Source: Euglena gracilis (Eukaryota > Euglenida > Euglenophyceae > Euglenales). Taken from it: a stretch of 64,000 nt of DNA. Location: contig CP154954.1 of the NCBI GenBank assembly GCA_039621445.1, positions 30,932,523 to 30,996,522 of the forward strand, in the 5' to 3' direction. The notes below the pieces were generated by a model. The model was not told where the DNA came from. It did not search any database and was given only the letters and a program-made list of their open reading frames with translations. This document shows positions 1 through 10,676 of the stretch, in pieces (positions within the stretch are counted from its first letter, which is position 1; every line of letters begins with the position of its first letter). Both the position numbers and the translations under genes were made by a program.

Positions 1-2090
1 TTCAAGTAGCTTATCGATGTTACAACGAGTTGATGGTAAGGTTGGATTGGCGAGCCTCCCCTTCTTCGCATCAATATGCTGAACTGCAGGCTTTTTTTTT
101 TCAGTGGTCTTGGATTGGTTACGTTCGAAAAAAATTTTCTGCTGAAAATTCATGCGTTTTTTAAAGGCCAAAACGGGGAATTTTTGTGGTTTGGCGGGGG
201 CCAGCCCCCATTGGTATAGAAACCGGGGGGGGGGGGGACAGGGGGCGGCCCCCGAGATTTTTTTGCCCCCCCCGATAATTTGTTGACTCAAATTGTTTCG
301 CACCCCCCCCGAAAAAAAGTTACCCTCCAAATTTTTTTGCAGTTTGTGAAAAAATTCTTTCAGATTAAGAACCCAACTTTTCTTTGAACTTTTGGGTGTT
401 TTTGCTGTTGGACATCGCTACCGTCTCGTCGCCTTTCGGGCGGCCAAACAAGCCCAAAACTCATGGGTTGGAGCAAAGCCGGCAGTAAAAAAAAAAGGGT
501 TTTTTGGTTTTTTTGTGGTTTTTTTTAAAAAAGCAAAAAAAAAGGCCAGCGAGGGTTTGGGGGAAAATTTTTTGAAAATAATTTTGAAGAATTTCTTTAA
601 ATGGACACCCAAAAGCTGTAATGTTTGCATGTTTATGGAATCTTTATCCCTTTTAGAGCCCTTTTTCATGCCTGGCCGATATGAGGATGTTGTTTGGAGG
701 TGCTTCGTGAAGTCGAAGGCCGATGGGAAATCGTACTACGTGGGTACTTGCAAGTGCCCACGGAGATGGTAGCGCCTATGTCAAATTTCCTTTTTTTTAA
801 AAAAAAATAGTTTTTTGCCGTTTTTTTTTAAAAAAACACGTTTTTTGTTGTTGTTTTTTTTAATTAAAAACACGCCAGCTCTGGGTTGGAGGGGAAAAAT
901 GTCTTCCTTTTTTTCATTTTGGGGTTGTTGTTTGTGAACATATCCACTGCCATCTCGCTTCCCTTTGGTGGAAACAGGAAACACATGTATCTTGACTAGG
1001 CTTGTGACGTTCAATTTTAAAAGAGCAAACCATTTCTGTTGATAAATTTGGCTCTTTTTGGGGAAGCTTTTTGGAAAATTGCACTACCGTCCAGCCGCCC
1101 TTTAGGCGGTAATCGATTTTTTTGTTCCATTCCGGGGGTGGGTTTTGGGAGGTAACCTCTTTTTCGCATTTTGCACTCGTTTGATATCCCAAAGCACAAA
1201 AGGCAACAGTCTTGCCGCCCGTTGGCAGCTTGAAAGCTTCCAAATTGTGATGGATTTGTGCCATGATGTCAAACAATTGCCACATTTTATTTGTTTTGGC
1301 GGCAAAAGGAAAACAAAACACATACAACATTGGTGCAGGGGGTTATTTAGTCGTGGACCCCTGGTAGGGTGGGTGGGTTTGGCAGAGCTCCCCCCCCCGG
1401 GTCCCCCCATGAGGGAGTGGGATATACTTTTCGGCGCCGAAGGCACCAAAATTTTTTGAAAAAGTGCTATTTTTGGAATTTTTATGTTTATGGCCGGCGC
1501 TAACTTCGCTTTTGGCGCAGGATCTCCCCCCCCCCCCCCCCGAGAAAAAATTGTTTCAACACCACTGCCAGCCCCCCCCCCTCCCGAAAAAGAATCCTAG
1601 TCTCTCCACCTCCCACTGCACCGCGACTGGTCCTCCTCCTCCCCCCCCACTAAGCCGTTCATTCAGGAAAATGCCTGCCACCGCATATCTTCCCAACTGC
1701 CTTGTTTTGAACTCGACCAATCGCTTCCCTGGCTTTTTTGACGATTTGCCTATTCCTGGCAGGATTGGATAAAAAGAACAAACACTGGCCAGAATTGTGT
1801 AAGAACGGAAAAACTGCCACCCATTTCTTTCGACCTGTCGGCGGCTTTCGCTGGCAGCCAAAAATTGCCAGAAAGCTCAAATCACAAAGTCGCGGGTGAC
1901 AGCCAATCAGTTGGGACCCGCGATAGAGATTAGAAGCGGGTCAAATTATGAAGCTTCTTAAAATTTGTGTCTTTTTGCAAAACTTGAAGGGTTTTCCCCA
2001 ATACTTGGCAAAGAAGGGATACTTTGGAATTGGATTTCATTGTTTTATCACCGCCTCTCCCTATACAACCTCTTTGCCTTCCACTCCTAG
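1..2090. other. No gene recognised; AT-rich DNA with G/C homopolymers
   Basis: No open frame in this stretch resembles a known family. It alternates poly-A/poly-T and poly-G/poly-C runs. The piece at about 520-580 carries GAGGGTTTGGGGGAAAATTT, which is the reverse complement of a segment near the right end of the hAT-type MITE family described at 11481-12144, so a decayed minus-strand fragment of that family probably lies here. Confidence 0.5.
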
Positions 2091-2099
2091 CCCCATTCC

Positions 2100-2559
2100 C
2101 AGGTTTGTTTTTTGTTCACATTCACAGTCACTCTCACAGGTTTCCCTCAAGTGTGATTGCTTCCTAAAGTGGGTTGGTTTGGAATTGTGGGTTGGTTTTG
2201 TCTTCAAGGTGTGCAAGAGAGTGTGAGAGATATGGTGAGAGAGAGGACGAGAGAGAAGTGAGAGTTTCATACAAAATGGCAGATTTTTCGATTTTCACAA
2301 AAATTTCAGAAACCGCTAAAAAAAACGATCCTACGTGCCGGCTGGGGTAGGAGAAAAACCCTGGGTGAAAAAAAGGGAGTTGGCCTGAGCCAGCCCACCA
2401 ACCCCCGGAGAAAGCGCAGGCCCCACCCCGGACACACCACCCCCCTTGCTGTCGGTGGTTATCCACGACGGCGAGCCCCCCCCCCCCCGGGCCCACGGCC
2501 CACCGGGACTCGCCGGTCGCGGAGGTGACCGGCGGCTTACAGGGGTGGGACCAGTAAAA
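2100..2559 (+). repeat. Degenerate LTR remnant followed by a primer-site-like sequence
   Basis: This stretch is an inverted copy of 53851-54340. Shared blocks include GTGTGCAAGAGAGTGTGAGA, AACGATCCTACG and CCCCGGAGAAAGCGCAGGCC. The copy at 53851-54340 sits directly downstream of a Gypsy-type integrase on the minus strand, so the repeat is probably an LTR. Immediately after its right end lies TGGTTAGCAGAGG (2560-2572), close to the 3' end complement of initiator methionine tRNA. No coding sequence was recognised in the leader that follows. The left boundary is not resolved. Confidence 0.5.
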
Positions 2560-2572
2560 TGGTTAGCAGAGG
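2560..2572 (+). other. Possible primer-binding site (initiator Met tRNA-like)
   Basis: TGGTTAGCAGAGG directly follows the right end of the LTR-like repeat. It differs by one inserted T from TGGTAGCAGAGG, which is found at the same relative place in the large element at 57486. LTR retroelements start minus-strand DNA synthesis at such a site. One base mismatch and the lack of a recognisable gag keep confidence modest. Confidence 0.4.
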
Positions 2573-3467
2573 TCGGCTCACTGACTCTGTCCTTCCGGGC
2601 GCGGTGGGGTCATGCTCTGATCTCCGGTTTGTGTGGCATTGGACGGGCTCCCTCTGCTACCATGGATGTAGGTTGTTGCCACCCGCCGTGGACAGCCAGA
2701 GGTCAGAAGCTTATACCACTCGTCGTGGCACGTCTGTAGGCGGGGAACGACACGCAAGATCCGGCCAAACAATGTCTACGTCCTCGCGCACAGTTGCGTG
2801 CGCCGGTCGATCCCCGCATTACGGGCTAGGGCCATAATAACTAGGACACTTATCTCGCATGGACGTTAAATCTCGAAGGAATTAAAGCTTAATTCCTCAA
2901 TTTTTCCAGCCTCCGCGGATTTAATTCCGCAAGGTATTCCATTCCATTCGGAGAATAGCAAAAGTTAACGCGGTCATCTGGGCCAAACAAATACCACTGC
3001 CAAACTGAAAACACGCCTTTGCTGATTTCCTCTCCAGGAGCTCAGGAAGTCCAAAAAGATGAAGCAATTTTTGGTTTCAAGGAACGAGAAGTCGACCCAC
3101 TCAGCTGTGGTACTTAGGCGAATATAATGAAGACTTTGAGGTACCTGAGTCACATTACGTGGGTGGGTGTTAAGGCATAAGGATGGGATGCCTGTACTGG
3201 CAAGGGGCAGACCAATGAACTCGTCACAAGAGGAAGCAAAAATTGTGTACGAGGCAGTTGTCTACCTGAGAACAAAAGTTAGTACGGTGGACAGGGAGGT
3301 GCTGCAGCTGCTGGGGGAATAAGCTATGGTGAAATGCCAAAAACGTACACCTTCTGTCCTACCGGGGGCCGACAATTACCGCGGGTGGGTAATTCCCGCT
3401 TCGGCTTAAACGCGGCCATCTTAGGCGCGTTGTATTACCGCGCGCTCCAAGGCCGAAGCGCGCTAAT
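2573..3467. other. No gene recognised downstream of LTR remnant
   Basis: About 900 bases with more balanced composition than their surroundings. No frame gives a recognisable protein. It could be the decayed leader and gag region of the element whose LTR lies at 2100-2559, but nothing in the sequence proves that. Confidence 0.3.
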
Positions 3468-3857
3468 ACCATGCCCCCCCCTTACTGTTCCCGTCCCGTG
3501 GCCCCCTTTTGGGTTCATGGGAACAGTAAAGGGGGGGGACGGTAAGGGGGGGGGGACGAGCTCCCCCCCCTCCCATGGGCCATGAACAAACTCAACCAAG
3601 TTTGACCCAAAAGGCCACCTAAAATGCCAAAATGAAGCCTTTTTGGTTTACATGCTTGAAAATTGCACCTGCACAACATCCATTTTGGCATTGGGTTGGA
3701 TTTTGGTGGGATTGAGAGCACCTAAAACCGACCAAAAAATTCCCCTTTTTTGCCTTGTGTTCCAAGAATCCTTCACAAAAAGTGCTATGATACTGTACTG
3801 TTCCCGTCCCCCCAGTGGGAACAGTAAGGGGGGGGAACAGTAAAGGGGGGGCATGGT
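3468..3857. mobile_element. Foldback element bounded by ACCATGCCCCCC termini, TTACTGTTCCC type
   Basis: The element opens with ACCATGCCCCCCC and closes with GGGGGGGCATGGT, a terminal inverted repeat. Just inside both ends are short palindromes built on ACTGTTCCC/GGGAACAGT. The interior has no coding frame. The same plan with a different inner motif is found at 32522-32902 (GAGCTATTCCC) and 51521-51598 (GATAGTGTCCC). The segment ATCCTTCACAAAAAGTGCTA near the right end resembles CTTTATAAAAAGTGCTATGA of the 32-kb copy, so the family relation is real. Non-autonomous; mechanism unknown. Confidence 0.6.
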
Positions 3858-4078
3858 AAACCCCGCGGTAATAAACCCTGCGCTATTACCTAAATCGCGG
3901 AAGAATGCGCCATTCCGCTTTGACACCATTTGACAACATTACATGTTCACCTCCCCGGACAACTCAAGCACATCCCACACAAGAGCCTTATGGAGGAACC
4001 TCCGGAGCCAAAGGCATGGGCAAAAGACTGAAGACAATACTAGAAAGGAAGGCAGCAGGAAGTTGTCAGAAAACACGC

Positions 4079-4241
4079 CGGCTCCCCCAAAAAGTCGAGG
4101 ACATGGAACAAGGACTCTCTCTCACCCTCTCACCACGCACGAGACAAGTGTTTCTCCCTCAAAATGGGATCAAGCATTGCTGTGAGAAGTGAACTACATT
4201 ATCCTTCTCCCCCAAAAGTCGAGGACATGGAACAAGGACTC
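4079..4241 (+). repeat. Two direct copies of a roughly 35-base segment
   Basis: The segment containing GTCGAGGACATGGAACAAGG followed by ACTCTCT occurs at about 4090 and again at about 4210, each preceded by CCCCCAAAA. No gene is associated with it. Confidence 0.6.
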
Positions 4242-4264
4242 TCTACCAGACTAGCCTGAAATCC

Positions 4265-4314
4265 GGTTCGTGATTGTTCGTGATTGTTCGTGATTGTTCG
4301 TGATTGTTCGTGCT
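4265..4314 (+). repeat. Tandem GTTCGTGATT decamers
   Basis: Four to five head-to-tail copies of the 10-mer GTTCGTGATT, entered through AAATCCG. The same arrangement recurs at 4897-5003. Confidence 0.75.
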
Positions 4315-4896
4315 TCCAAAAAACCGCCCGGTTTTCTGTTTTCCTTGGCCAAATTGGTCATTCCTCTTGTACTTTGGCCTCTTGTGCCTCCTTTAATTTA
4401 AATATTCAGGTCAATGGGGAAAGCAAAAGATCAACGAGGAGGTCACTGCAGCTTGGCGCAAATACACTTCAGCTCTTTTCAGTTCTCACAAAATCGACAG
4501 ACGTGATGTATGCTGTAGCTTGGTTCTTTGGGCAACCACCATGAGCTAAAGTTTGGGTTTTCCCATCTTTTGATGATTCTTGGCATCGACGAGACTGGTG
4601 AGGCTGAACGACCGTTCCACAGCGGCGGAGGGGACAATGCCAATGAACATCTTGCTAACAATATGGGAAGTACAAAAACGAAGGACAGATCTCTATGACG
4701 ATTTCACTTCCATCACTCCACCAAACTGAAAAAGGTGACAAAAACAGGGAAATCAAAACAAGACAGGTATGACACCTGGGCAGCACCCTTTTGAGGAGTC
4801 ATTTTGCCACCTCTCTTTCAAGATCTTTCTTCTTTGGTTGATTGAACGGCACCGTCCTTTTCAGAAGAAGACATTTCTGCAAAGGTGACGAAAAAA

Positions 4897-5003
4897 TCCG
4901 GTTCGTGATTGTTCGTGATTGTTCGCGATTGTTCGTGATTTTGCCAAAGTCCCAAGTTCGTGCTGGTTCGTGATTGTTCGTGATTGTTCGTGGCACGAAC
5001 CGG
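4897..5003. repeat. GTTCGTGATT decamer cluster bounded by CCGGTTCGTG inverted ends
   Basis: Head-to-tail GTTCGTGATT copies begin with CCGGTTCGTG and end with CACGAACCGG, an exact 10-base inverted terminal repeat. The cluster lies about 30 bases upstream of a truncated LINE coding fragment. Confidence 0.6.
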
Positions 5004-5031
5004 TGAAAAACCCTGCTCTCTACACACCATG

Positions 5032-5635
5032 GACACCATCTCAAGGACTCCGCACCCTGTTGCCCACGGCTGAATTCCGCTGCACACTTCGTTGGTCCCT
5101 CGGAATGTCTCTCACACCAATGGAATCCGATCCCAACCTCTGTCCCAAATGCTTTGGACCATCAGATTTTCTCGGACACCACCTCGTTTGGTGCAAATCA
5201 AACTTCATTACCCGGCGGCACGGGGCGGTCCAAGATTTTCTGACAACCACGACACAGAAGGCAGGATTTACAGCCCGTAAAGAACAACGAGCTGATGACC
5301 GTTCCCGGCCAGGGGACATCTTCATTCCTCGCTTGGACAGTGATGGACCCGTTGCAGTGGATGTGACAATCCGCCACACCCTTGCGCAAAGTCATCCGCC
5401 GCGGAGTGCAGAGAGCCTTTCACACTGGCAAACACGTCAGGAGGCAGAAAAGCATGCCAAATATGACGCAACGTGCCAACGACAGGGCTGGCGGTTGATG
5501 CCATTTGTCATGGATTGCTACGGGGGCATGGGACAAGAAGCGCGCTCCTTGATTGCCACCCTCCTCAAGGCCCTTCTGGGGCAGCGGGAGGGGTGGCAAA
5601 TTTTCTGGCTGAGAAAGCGGAATTGTATTTTTTAA
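5032..5635 (+). pseudogene. 3' fragment of a LINE: zinc knuckle plus restriction-like endonuclease
   Basis: The fragment starts inside the protein. It shows a CCHC motif (CPKC, then GHH and WC, then RRH), followed by a domain with GDIFIPRLDSDGPVAVDVTI, a KHAKYD segment and a glycine-rich FGGxG-like end. This order matches the C-terminal end of the longer LINE at 7833-12706 and of the fragment at 27509-28085. It fits the endonuclease of R2/CRE-type non-LTR elements, which nick the target and let the RT prime there. The reverse transcriptase is missing, so this is a 5'-truncated insertion, as is usual for LINEs. The frame is open to its stop at 5635, so decay is limited. Confidence 0.75.
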
Positions 5636-6118
5636 GATTTTTGAATTTGTTGGGAACCCCCGACCCTCACGGCTGTGTTGCCCGGGGGGGGGGGGAGATT
5701 GGTTGGTTATCACGGATATTGTGATTCGGTTTGGCGGCTCGGCTCGGATGTTGTGTGGCTGACTTTGGGTTTGGAGATTGGAATTCCTGGTTGGATTTGT
5801 TGAGGGCTTTTGCAGGCCTTGCTTTTGTGGAGGATTCATTTGTGTTGGAAAAACCTGGGATTTGATTGTTTCCCAAAAAAGAAAACCGAGTTCGGATTTT
5901 GCAGACTTCGGTTTGGATTTTGAGAACTGTGATTTTCATGGAACATTCGAACTCGGGGGGAGCGGTGGACCCTCCTTAGTTCAGGCCCTGGTGTGTGGGC
6001 CATTTTCTGGGAGCCACGTGTTGCGGCTGAGGGCCAAACGGATGCCCTGTGATTTTTTGTTCATTTTTTTGGTGGGCCAAAGGCAATGGTTATGCCCCCG
6101 TGCTGGAGTGCCACATTA

Positions 6119-6766
6119 CCTGCAAGCAGGGTTGGGCAATTAACCGTTATTTTTGGGGTCAAGCGATTAACCATGGTTAACTGGGGGTCAACAAGCGATT
6201 AACCAATTTTCGATTAACTGTGCCTTTCCCTCGATTAATCTCGATTAACCGCCCTACCCTTGAGTAGTGTTGTGCACCTTGCCAAATTGGTGCCTGAAAA
6301 CATCATCCCCAAACCAGAGCTTAGACTCTCATTCATTGGATGGATCATGAACCAAACAAACGAAAAAAATAAAAACCACACGGATCTCTGTTGCCGAGTC
6401 TAATGGGTCAGATAGCCAAGTTGGCGTAAATTCATTCGCACAAACATGAGTGCATCAACGGAGCAATCACGAAGGCGATTGCGCAAATCACTGGGGTCGG
6501 AGCTTCTTTCATCTGATGGCAATTACCACCCCTCCTCGAAGGGTTATGTTCGGTGTTGCAGTTGAAAATTGCCTCTTTTCCAAAAGGGAACTTCGATTAA
6601 CCCACACAACGAGGTCTATCCCCCACCCGGTGTCTAAGTCCCCAAAGGGTAGAGAAATGTTCCCAAACCCAAGACATCTTTGATTTCTGCCAAAAAAAGG
6701 TCGATTAACTGGGGGGCCACAAGCGATTAACCGTTTTTCGATTAACCATCCAACCCTGCCTGCAAG
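6119..6766. repeat. 8-bp target-site duplication CCTGCAAG flanking a hAT-type MITE
   Basis: CCTGCAAG occurs exactly at 6119-6126 and 6759-6766, directly outside the CAGGGTTGG termini. An exact 8-bp duplication is the hallmark of hAT-superfamily insertion and shows a fairly recent event. Confidence 0.85.
6127..6758. mobile_element. Non-autonomous hAT-type element (MITE), 632 bp
   Basis: Terminal inverted repeats begin CAGGGTTGG and end CCAACCCTG, and 8-bp duplications lie on both sides. CAGGG-type ends with 8-bp duplications are characteristic of hAT elements. Several copies of CGATTAAC lie near both ends, as expected of sub-terminal transposase-binding repeats. There is no transposase frame, so it must have been moved in trans. 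Family assignment follows from termini and duplication length. Confidence 0.8.
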
Positions 6767-6889
6767 TTCACCACCATCCAGACGAAGTTTAGATGAAGTG
6801 ACTTGGGCCATGCGTGGGGAACAATCAGGACTCAGGATTTGCCAAGCGAATTCCCACAGGTGTTTTTGTTTGCCCTCCCATGGGGGGTG

Positions 6890-7440
6890 GTTCGGGTCAC
6901 GGGGGGGTCACGGGGGGGGGGGGTCGCGGGGGGGGTCACGGGGGGAACACCACGTTTTTGGTAAGAAAATTAGGAATCACCGAGCCTGAATTTTTGGGAA
7001 AAATTTCCACAAATTAGGAATCCCCACACCCAAAATTAGGATTTTGACACCAAATTAGGAATCACCAAGCCAAAATTTGAAAAATTTACGCCTCAAGAAG
7101 GAATCTGCCTGAGAATTTTATCAAATTAACGTGACCCCCCCCTTATATGGCACCCCCCAGGGAGCGTTTTGACCCCCCCTGGCGACAATTAGGGGTGGGT
7201 GACAATTAGGGGTGGGGGTACTCAATTTACCCTACATGTCCATGGGTCCATGGGCACCCCCACCCCTAATTGTCGCCCCCCAAGGGGAGGGGCGACAATT
7301 AGGGGTGGGTGACATATAGGGGGGGGGGTCACGTTAGGCATCACCGGCCAAAAATTTTCCATAAAAAAATTCGCCGAAAACGGTCCTTGTTCGGGTCACG
7401 GGGGGGTCACACACGGGGGGAACACCCCCCCAGATCGTCC
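6890..7440 (+). repeat. ATTAGGAATCACC module related to the hAT MITE family, interrupted by a TA MITE
   Basis: Repeats of AAATTAGGAATCACC and TTCGGGTCACGGGGGG recur here. The same sequence is found in inverse orientation at about 30473-30735, without interruption. It also resembles the middle of the hAT-type MITE at 11481-12144. In the 30-kb copy AAATTAGGCATCACC is continuous; here it is broken by the element at 7129-7334. No coding frame. Confidence 0.65.
7129..7334. mobile_element. 206-bp MITE inserted at TA
   Basis: The element runs ACGTGACCCCCCC ... GGGGGGTCACGT with a TA on each side (7127-7128 and 7335-7336). The uninterrupted host sequence is present at 30.5 kb in inverse orientation, which confirms an insertion. 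A relative of nearly the same length is at 44999-45203, also between TA dinucleotides. TA targets point to a Tc1/mariner-like or other TA-specific transposase. The interior holds the palindromic GGCGACAATTAGGGGTGGGT segment and no gene. Confidence 0.75.
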
Positions 7441-7832
7441 CGTTTCAGCCCCCCCCCCCCGAACCAAGTGCCGTTTTTGCCCCAGTTCTGCCCTCAAGAT
7501 CTGACACCACAGCAATGAAGTGGCTTTCCGGGTCCTACCTCAAAACAAAGCACATTGCCGATTTTTCAGGCACTTTTTCAGGCATTGAGGCACTCAACTG
7601 ACATCCCACAATGCCCCAGAACGCTCCCAATGTCCGCAGCCATGCCAACGCCCCCACGATAATGTCGCGTGTTTCTGCTTCCATGAAGCAGAATTCCGCT
7701 TCATCGACGCCAGTACTTAACTTTTTGATGGTATCCTTGTTGGGTAAGTTGTCTATACAGCAGGTCTGCTTGAGAACTTTCAATAGCAATCTGTCCAATT
7801 TATGGACTTAACCATTAATACAACCCAAACGT

Positions 7833-10676
7833 TTGTGGACCAACCCCGGGGGGATCTCAAAGTGCCAGAAGTGCCTGGGGAGGCAGTACTTTTTTTTTCT
7901 TGGCGGGAAGGTCTTCATTTTTCAAAGTTCAAAGGATCTTGATTTCACACGATGTTTGACTACACCACCTACCTCACCTTTCCTCATCTCTGTCTATCGA
8001 CGATTCGGTATTCATCCTCTCCCCCCTCCCCGGTGGCAAACCATGATCCTCCTCATCCGTCGGCCTCCCACAGCATCACGAATGTGCTCCTCCCCCTCCT
8101 CCTCCCCGTTGCTCCTCTCCTCATTACCACTGCCTCCGATTTTTCCCGAATCCCTGGTGGACTGGCACAAGTCTTTCAAATGGATAACCCAACACACCTC
8201 GTCCCCGGTTTTGGCCTTCCGGGGCCGCCTATTTGTCTTCCATCAGCACACGCTATGGGACACCCGCTTCCCACCGCCAGCACCGTGCTCCTCTTGTAAG
8301 GAGTGGCATTGGCCTTGGCTTTGCTCATCCGTGCTACCGCGCCGGGCAACAGTTCCGCCACGTCCGGCGTTCACTCGCTGCGCCTTCCGCTTTCCCACCT
8401 CCGTTCGGGAAAGCTGGCTGCCGCCCTTTTCCTCCCTGTCCGCCCTTCTGCGTTCTGGCAGAGGTTTCGCCTTGCTCTCCTGCGGCGACATTGAGAGTAA
8501 TCCTGGGCCCACCTCCAATCGAGACTCCGCCAAAAAGACTCGCCAGAGTCGGGAATCACATGCCCCCACACCCTCTACACCCCACACTGGTTTGTCTCAG
8601 GAAATGGCTTTGGCCTCCCTCTCCCCCACACCATCCTCCCCGGCAGCAACGGCGGAGCAAACCGGCATGCCGTCTGACCCTGGTCCGGGATTTTCTTTTG
8701 CTTCACATGATACCTGCCCATTTGCTGATTGCCCACGGTCACGGACAACCATGACCCGTTCTCAGGTCCCATCTCACGTCTCTCAACACGTCGCGGCTGG
8801 AAGAATACCCACCCCCGACTTCTTGCGGGCCACTGCCACCACGACTTGCGCCGTCTGTCGGACCTTACTGCGAGCCAGAGAACGTTGTCAATGCCCCCAC
8901 CAGGGTGCTCCAGCCGTCCACGCCTCCTCACACCCCTCCTCCCCACTTCCCTCTTCATCGCTCCCACCCGTCGGGGACGGCACTCCCCTTTCCCACCCGT
9001 GCCCAGATCTGCAGCCCGATCTGCAGGTGGTTCTCTCCACCATCTGCCCCACTCTCCGACATATTCCCTTGTCATGTCGTCATGCGATTTCTGACGCCTT
9101 GGCATCTGCCATTCAGACCTTTCTCCGTGCACAAACCTGGGAATCTCTACACCGCCTGTTCATCTTTCCAAAACTCGATCTTGGTGCCCCTCCCAAAAAC
9201 TCGTCTTACCATCAACGCACGTTGCATTGCCTCTTGGAGAAGAGACTCTCTCAATGGCATGCAGGGGAGATTGCCGCCCTGTTTGAACCCCTTCGCTCTG
9301 ACGGACGGCGAAAACGTCCCAGCACCCGTGCCAACCCCTCTAACGCTGCTTCTGATTCTGTGGCGCGCGGTCTTCTGGACCAGGTGCGCGGTCTCGTTGA
9401 GGAAGGGGCTCTCGGCAAGGCTGTAGACGCTCTAACCTCTTTGCCCTTGGCATCCTCCGGGGACCCAGCAGTTCTAGAGAAACTCCTCTCACTCCATCCA
9501 CCGGGGTCTCCTGTCCGAGCCAACTTGCCGCTGCCTGGGGCAGGCAACATTCCACCAGCTGCTGACTTCAACTGGACTTCAATTATGCAAGAAGCCGCAG
9601 CCTCTTTCCCTCGCGGCAGCGCCCCCGGCCCATCTGGTCTCCGTCCACAACACCTTCGGGACTTGTTGGATCGCGAGGCAGGTGCAGGCCCCTTGCACAC
9701 AGCCCTGGGGTCCCTGGCTCAGAGGGCCTGGGAAGGCTCTTTGCCAGCAAATGCATCGATCATTTTTGGTACATCCAACCTAATCCCACTTACCAAAAAA
9801 GATGGTGGGCTCCGGCCGATCGCTGTGGGGGACTGTCTCCGCCGTTTCATTGGGAAAATGCTGTTGCGACATCCGCAGTGCAAAACGGAAACTTCTCAGC
9901 TGTTCCCGAGGCAATTGGGAGTGGGGATTCGGTACGGTGCGGAGACAGTGGGGCTTGCAGTGCAGGCTGCGATAGCCTCTCTGCCGGTTGATGGCGACTG
10001 GGTCGTTTTTCAGGCTGACGTTTCCAATGCCTTCAACACCGTTGACCGATCTGCCTTCCTACAAGCATCCCTGGACCTGTGCCCGTCCCTATACAATTGG
10101 CTCCGATTTTCCTACGGGGAAGATGTCCCGCTTCTGTGCCAGGGCGAAGTGGTATGTCACAGCAGGACCGGCGTCCATCAGGGGGACACCTGTGGGCCCA
10201 TTGCCTTTGCCTTGGGTCTGCACCAGGCACTGCAACAGGCTTCGGCCGCCTTGCCTAACACGGTGTGGCAGGCGTGGTACTTGGATGACGGAACTGTCAT
10301 CGGCCCTGCCATTGATGTTTTGCCTTTCACAGCTTCTCTAGCCACGGCACTCGGCTCAGTTGGGCTCCGCCTCAACCCCTCTAAATGCGCCCTGTGGGAC
10401 CAGGTGTACCCTGTGCCACCCCGAAACCCCCAGCCCTTCAGATCCTCCCTCCCGAGCACCTTGCACAAAACTTCCCAATCACTCCCTGGGGACCGGGAAC
10501 TGGCATCCTGTGCCTTGGAGTGCCATGTGACTACCCCGGTGACAGCACCTTCTCCGACACTACCTGGGCCAAGGCATCCGAAAAATTTCAAGCTACCATC
10601 TCGTGCCTCCAACAGCTGCCGGACCCCCAACTTCAACATTGTTTACTACGCAATTGTCTGGACGGCTGTCGCGTGA
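7833..10676 (+). CDS. LINE polyprotein, N-terminal to reverse transcriptase, with a 2A-type motif
   Basis: This is the front part of a non-LTR retrotransposon protein. A hydrophobic, Ser/Pro-rich leader ends in LLSCGDIESNPGP (codons about 8472-8510), a canonical 2A-type motif at which ribosomes skip a peptide bond. Next comes a C2H2-type finger (CPFADC then HVSQH, about 8719-8795) and a CAVC...CQC cysteine cluster. The reverse transcriptase begins near GPSGLRPQHL (about 9628), continues with FQADVSNAFNTVD (about 10008) and has its catalytic YLDD at about 10278. The frame drifts after NPSKCALWD near 10400, where homology continues in the frame starting at 10385. The true start is uncertain; an inner Met at 8043 is also possible. 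Function (target-primed reverse transcription) is inferred from the family. Confidence 0.8.
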   Translation: MWTNPGGISKCQKCLGRQYFFFLGGKVFIFQSSKDLDFTRCLTTPPTSPFLISVYRRFGIHPLPPPRWQTMILLIRRPPTASRMCSSPSSSPLLLSSLPLPPIFPESLVDWHKSFKWITQHTSSPVLAFRGRLFVFHQHTLWDTRFPPPAPCSSCKEWHWPWLCSSVLPRRATVPPRPAFTRCAFRFPTSVRESWLPPFSSLSALLRSGRGFALLSCGDIESNPGPTSNRDSAKKTRQSRESHAPTPSTPHTGLSQEMALASLSPTPSSPAATAEQTGMPSDPGPGFSFASHDTCPFADCPRSRTTMTRSQVPSHVSQHVAAGRIPTPDFLRATATTTCAVCRTLLRARERCQCPHQGAPAVHASSHPSSPLPSSSLPPVGDGTPLSHPCPDLQPDLQVVLSTICPTLRHIPLSCRHAISDALASAIQTFLRAQTWESLHRLFIFPKLDLGAPPKNSSYHQRTLHCLLEKRLSQWHAGEIAALFEPLRSDGRRKRPSTRANPSNAASDSVARGLLDQVRGLVEEGALGKAVDALTSLPLASSGDPAVLEKLLSLHPPGSPVRANLPLPGAGNIPPAADFNWTSIMQEAAASFPRGSAPGPSGLRPQHLRDLLDREAGAGPLHTALGSLAQRAWEGSLPANASIIFGTSNLIPLTKKDGGLRPIAVGDCLRRFIGKMLLRHPQCKTETSQLFPRQLGVGIRYGAETVGLAVQAAIASLPVDGDWVVFQADVSNAFNTVDRSAFLQASLDLCPSLYNWLRFSYGEDVPLLCQGEVVCHSRTGVHQGDTCGPIAFALGLHQALQQASAALPNTVWQAWYLDDGTVIGPAIDVLPFTASLATALGSVGLRLNPSKCALWDQVYPVPPRNPQPFRSSLPSTLHKTSQSLPGDRELASCALECHVTTPVTAPSPTLPGPRHPKNFKLPSRASNSCRTPNFNIVYYAIVWTAVA
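8460..8510 (+). other. 2A-type translational recoding motif
   Basis: The codons GAC ATT GAG AGT AAT CCT GGG CCC at 8487-8510 spell D-I-E-S-N-P-G-P, preceded by a leucine-rich stretch and GlyCys-Gly. D-(V/I)-E-x-N-P-G-P is the defining 2A consensus; the break falls between the last Gly (8505-8507) and Pro (8508-8510). 2A-like sequences are known at the N-terminus of some trypanosome and animal non-LTR retrotransposons, which supports a functional role here. Activity is not shown by sequence alone. Confidence 0.85.

Noticed and set aside
200-320. Long G and C homopolymers as functional G-quadruplex arrays
   Set aside because: Such runs are everywhere in the window and their lengths are unreliable in assemblies, so no specific claim is justified.
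2750-2830. tRNA-like GGTCGATCCCCGC segment
   Set aside because: No matching acceptor, D or anticodon arms could be folded around it.
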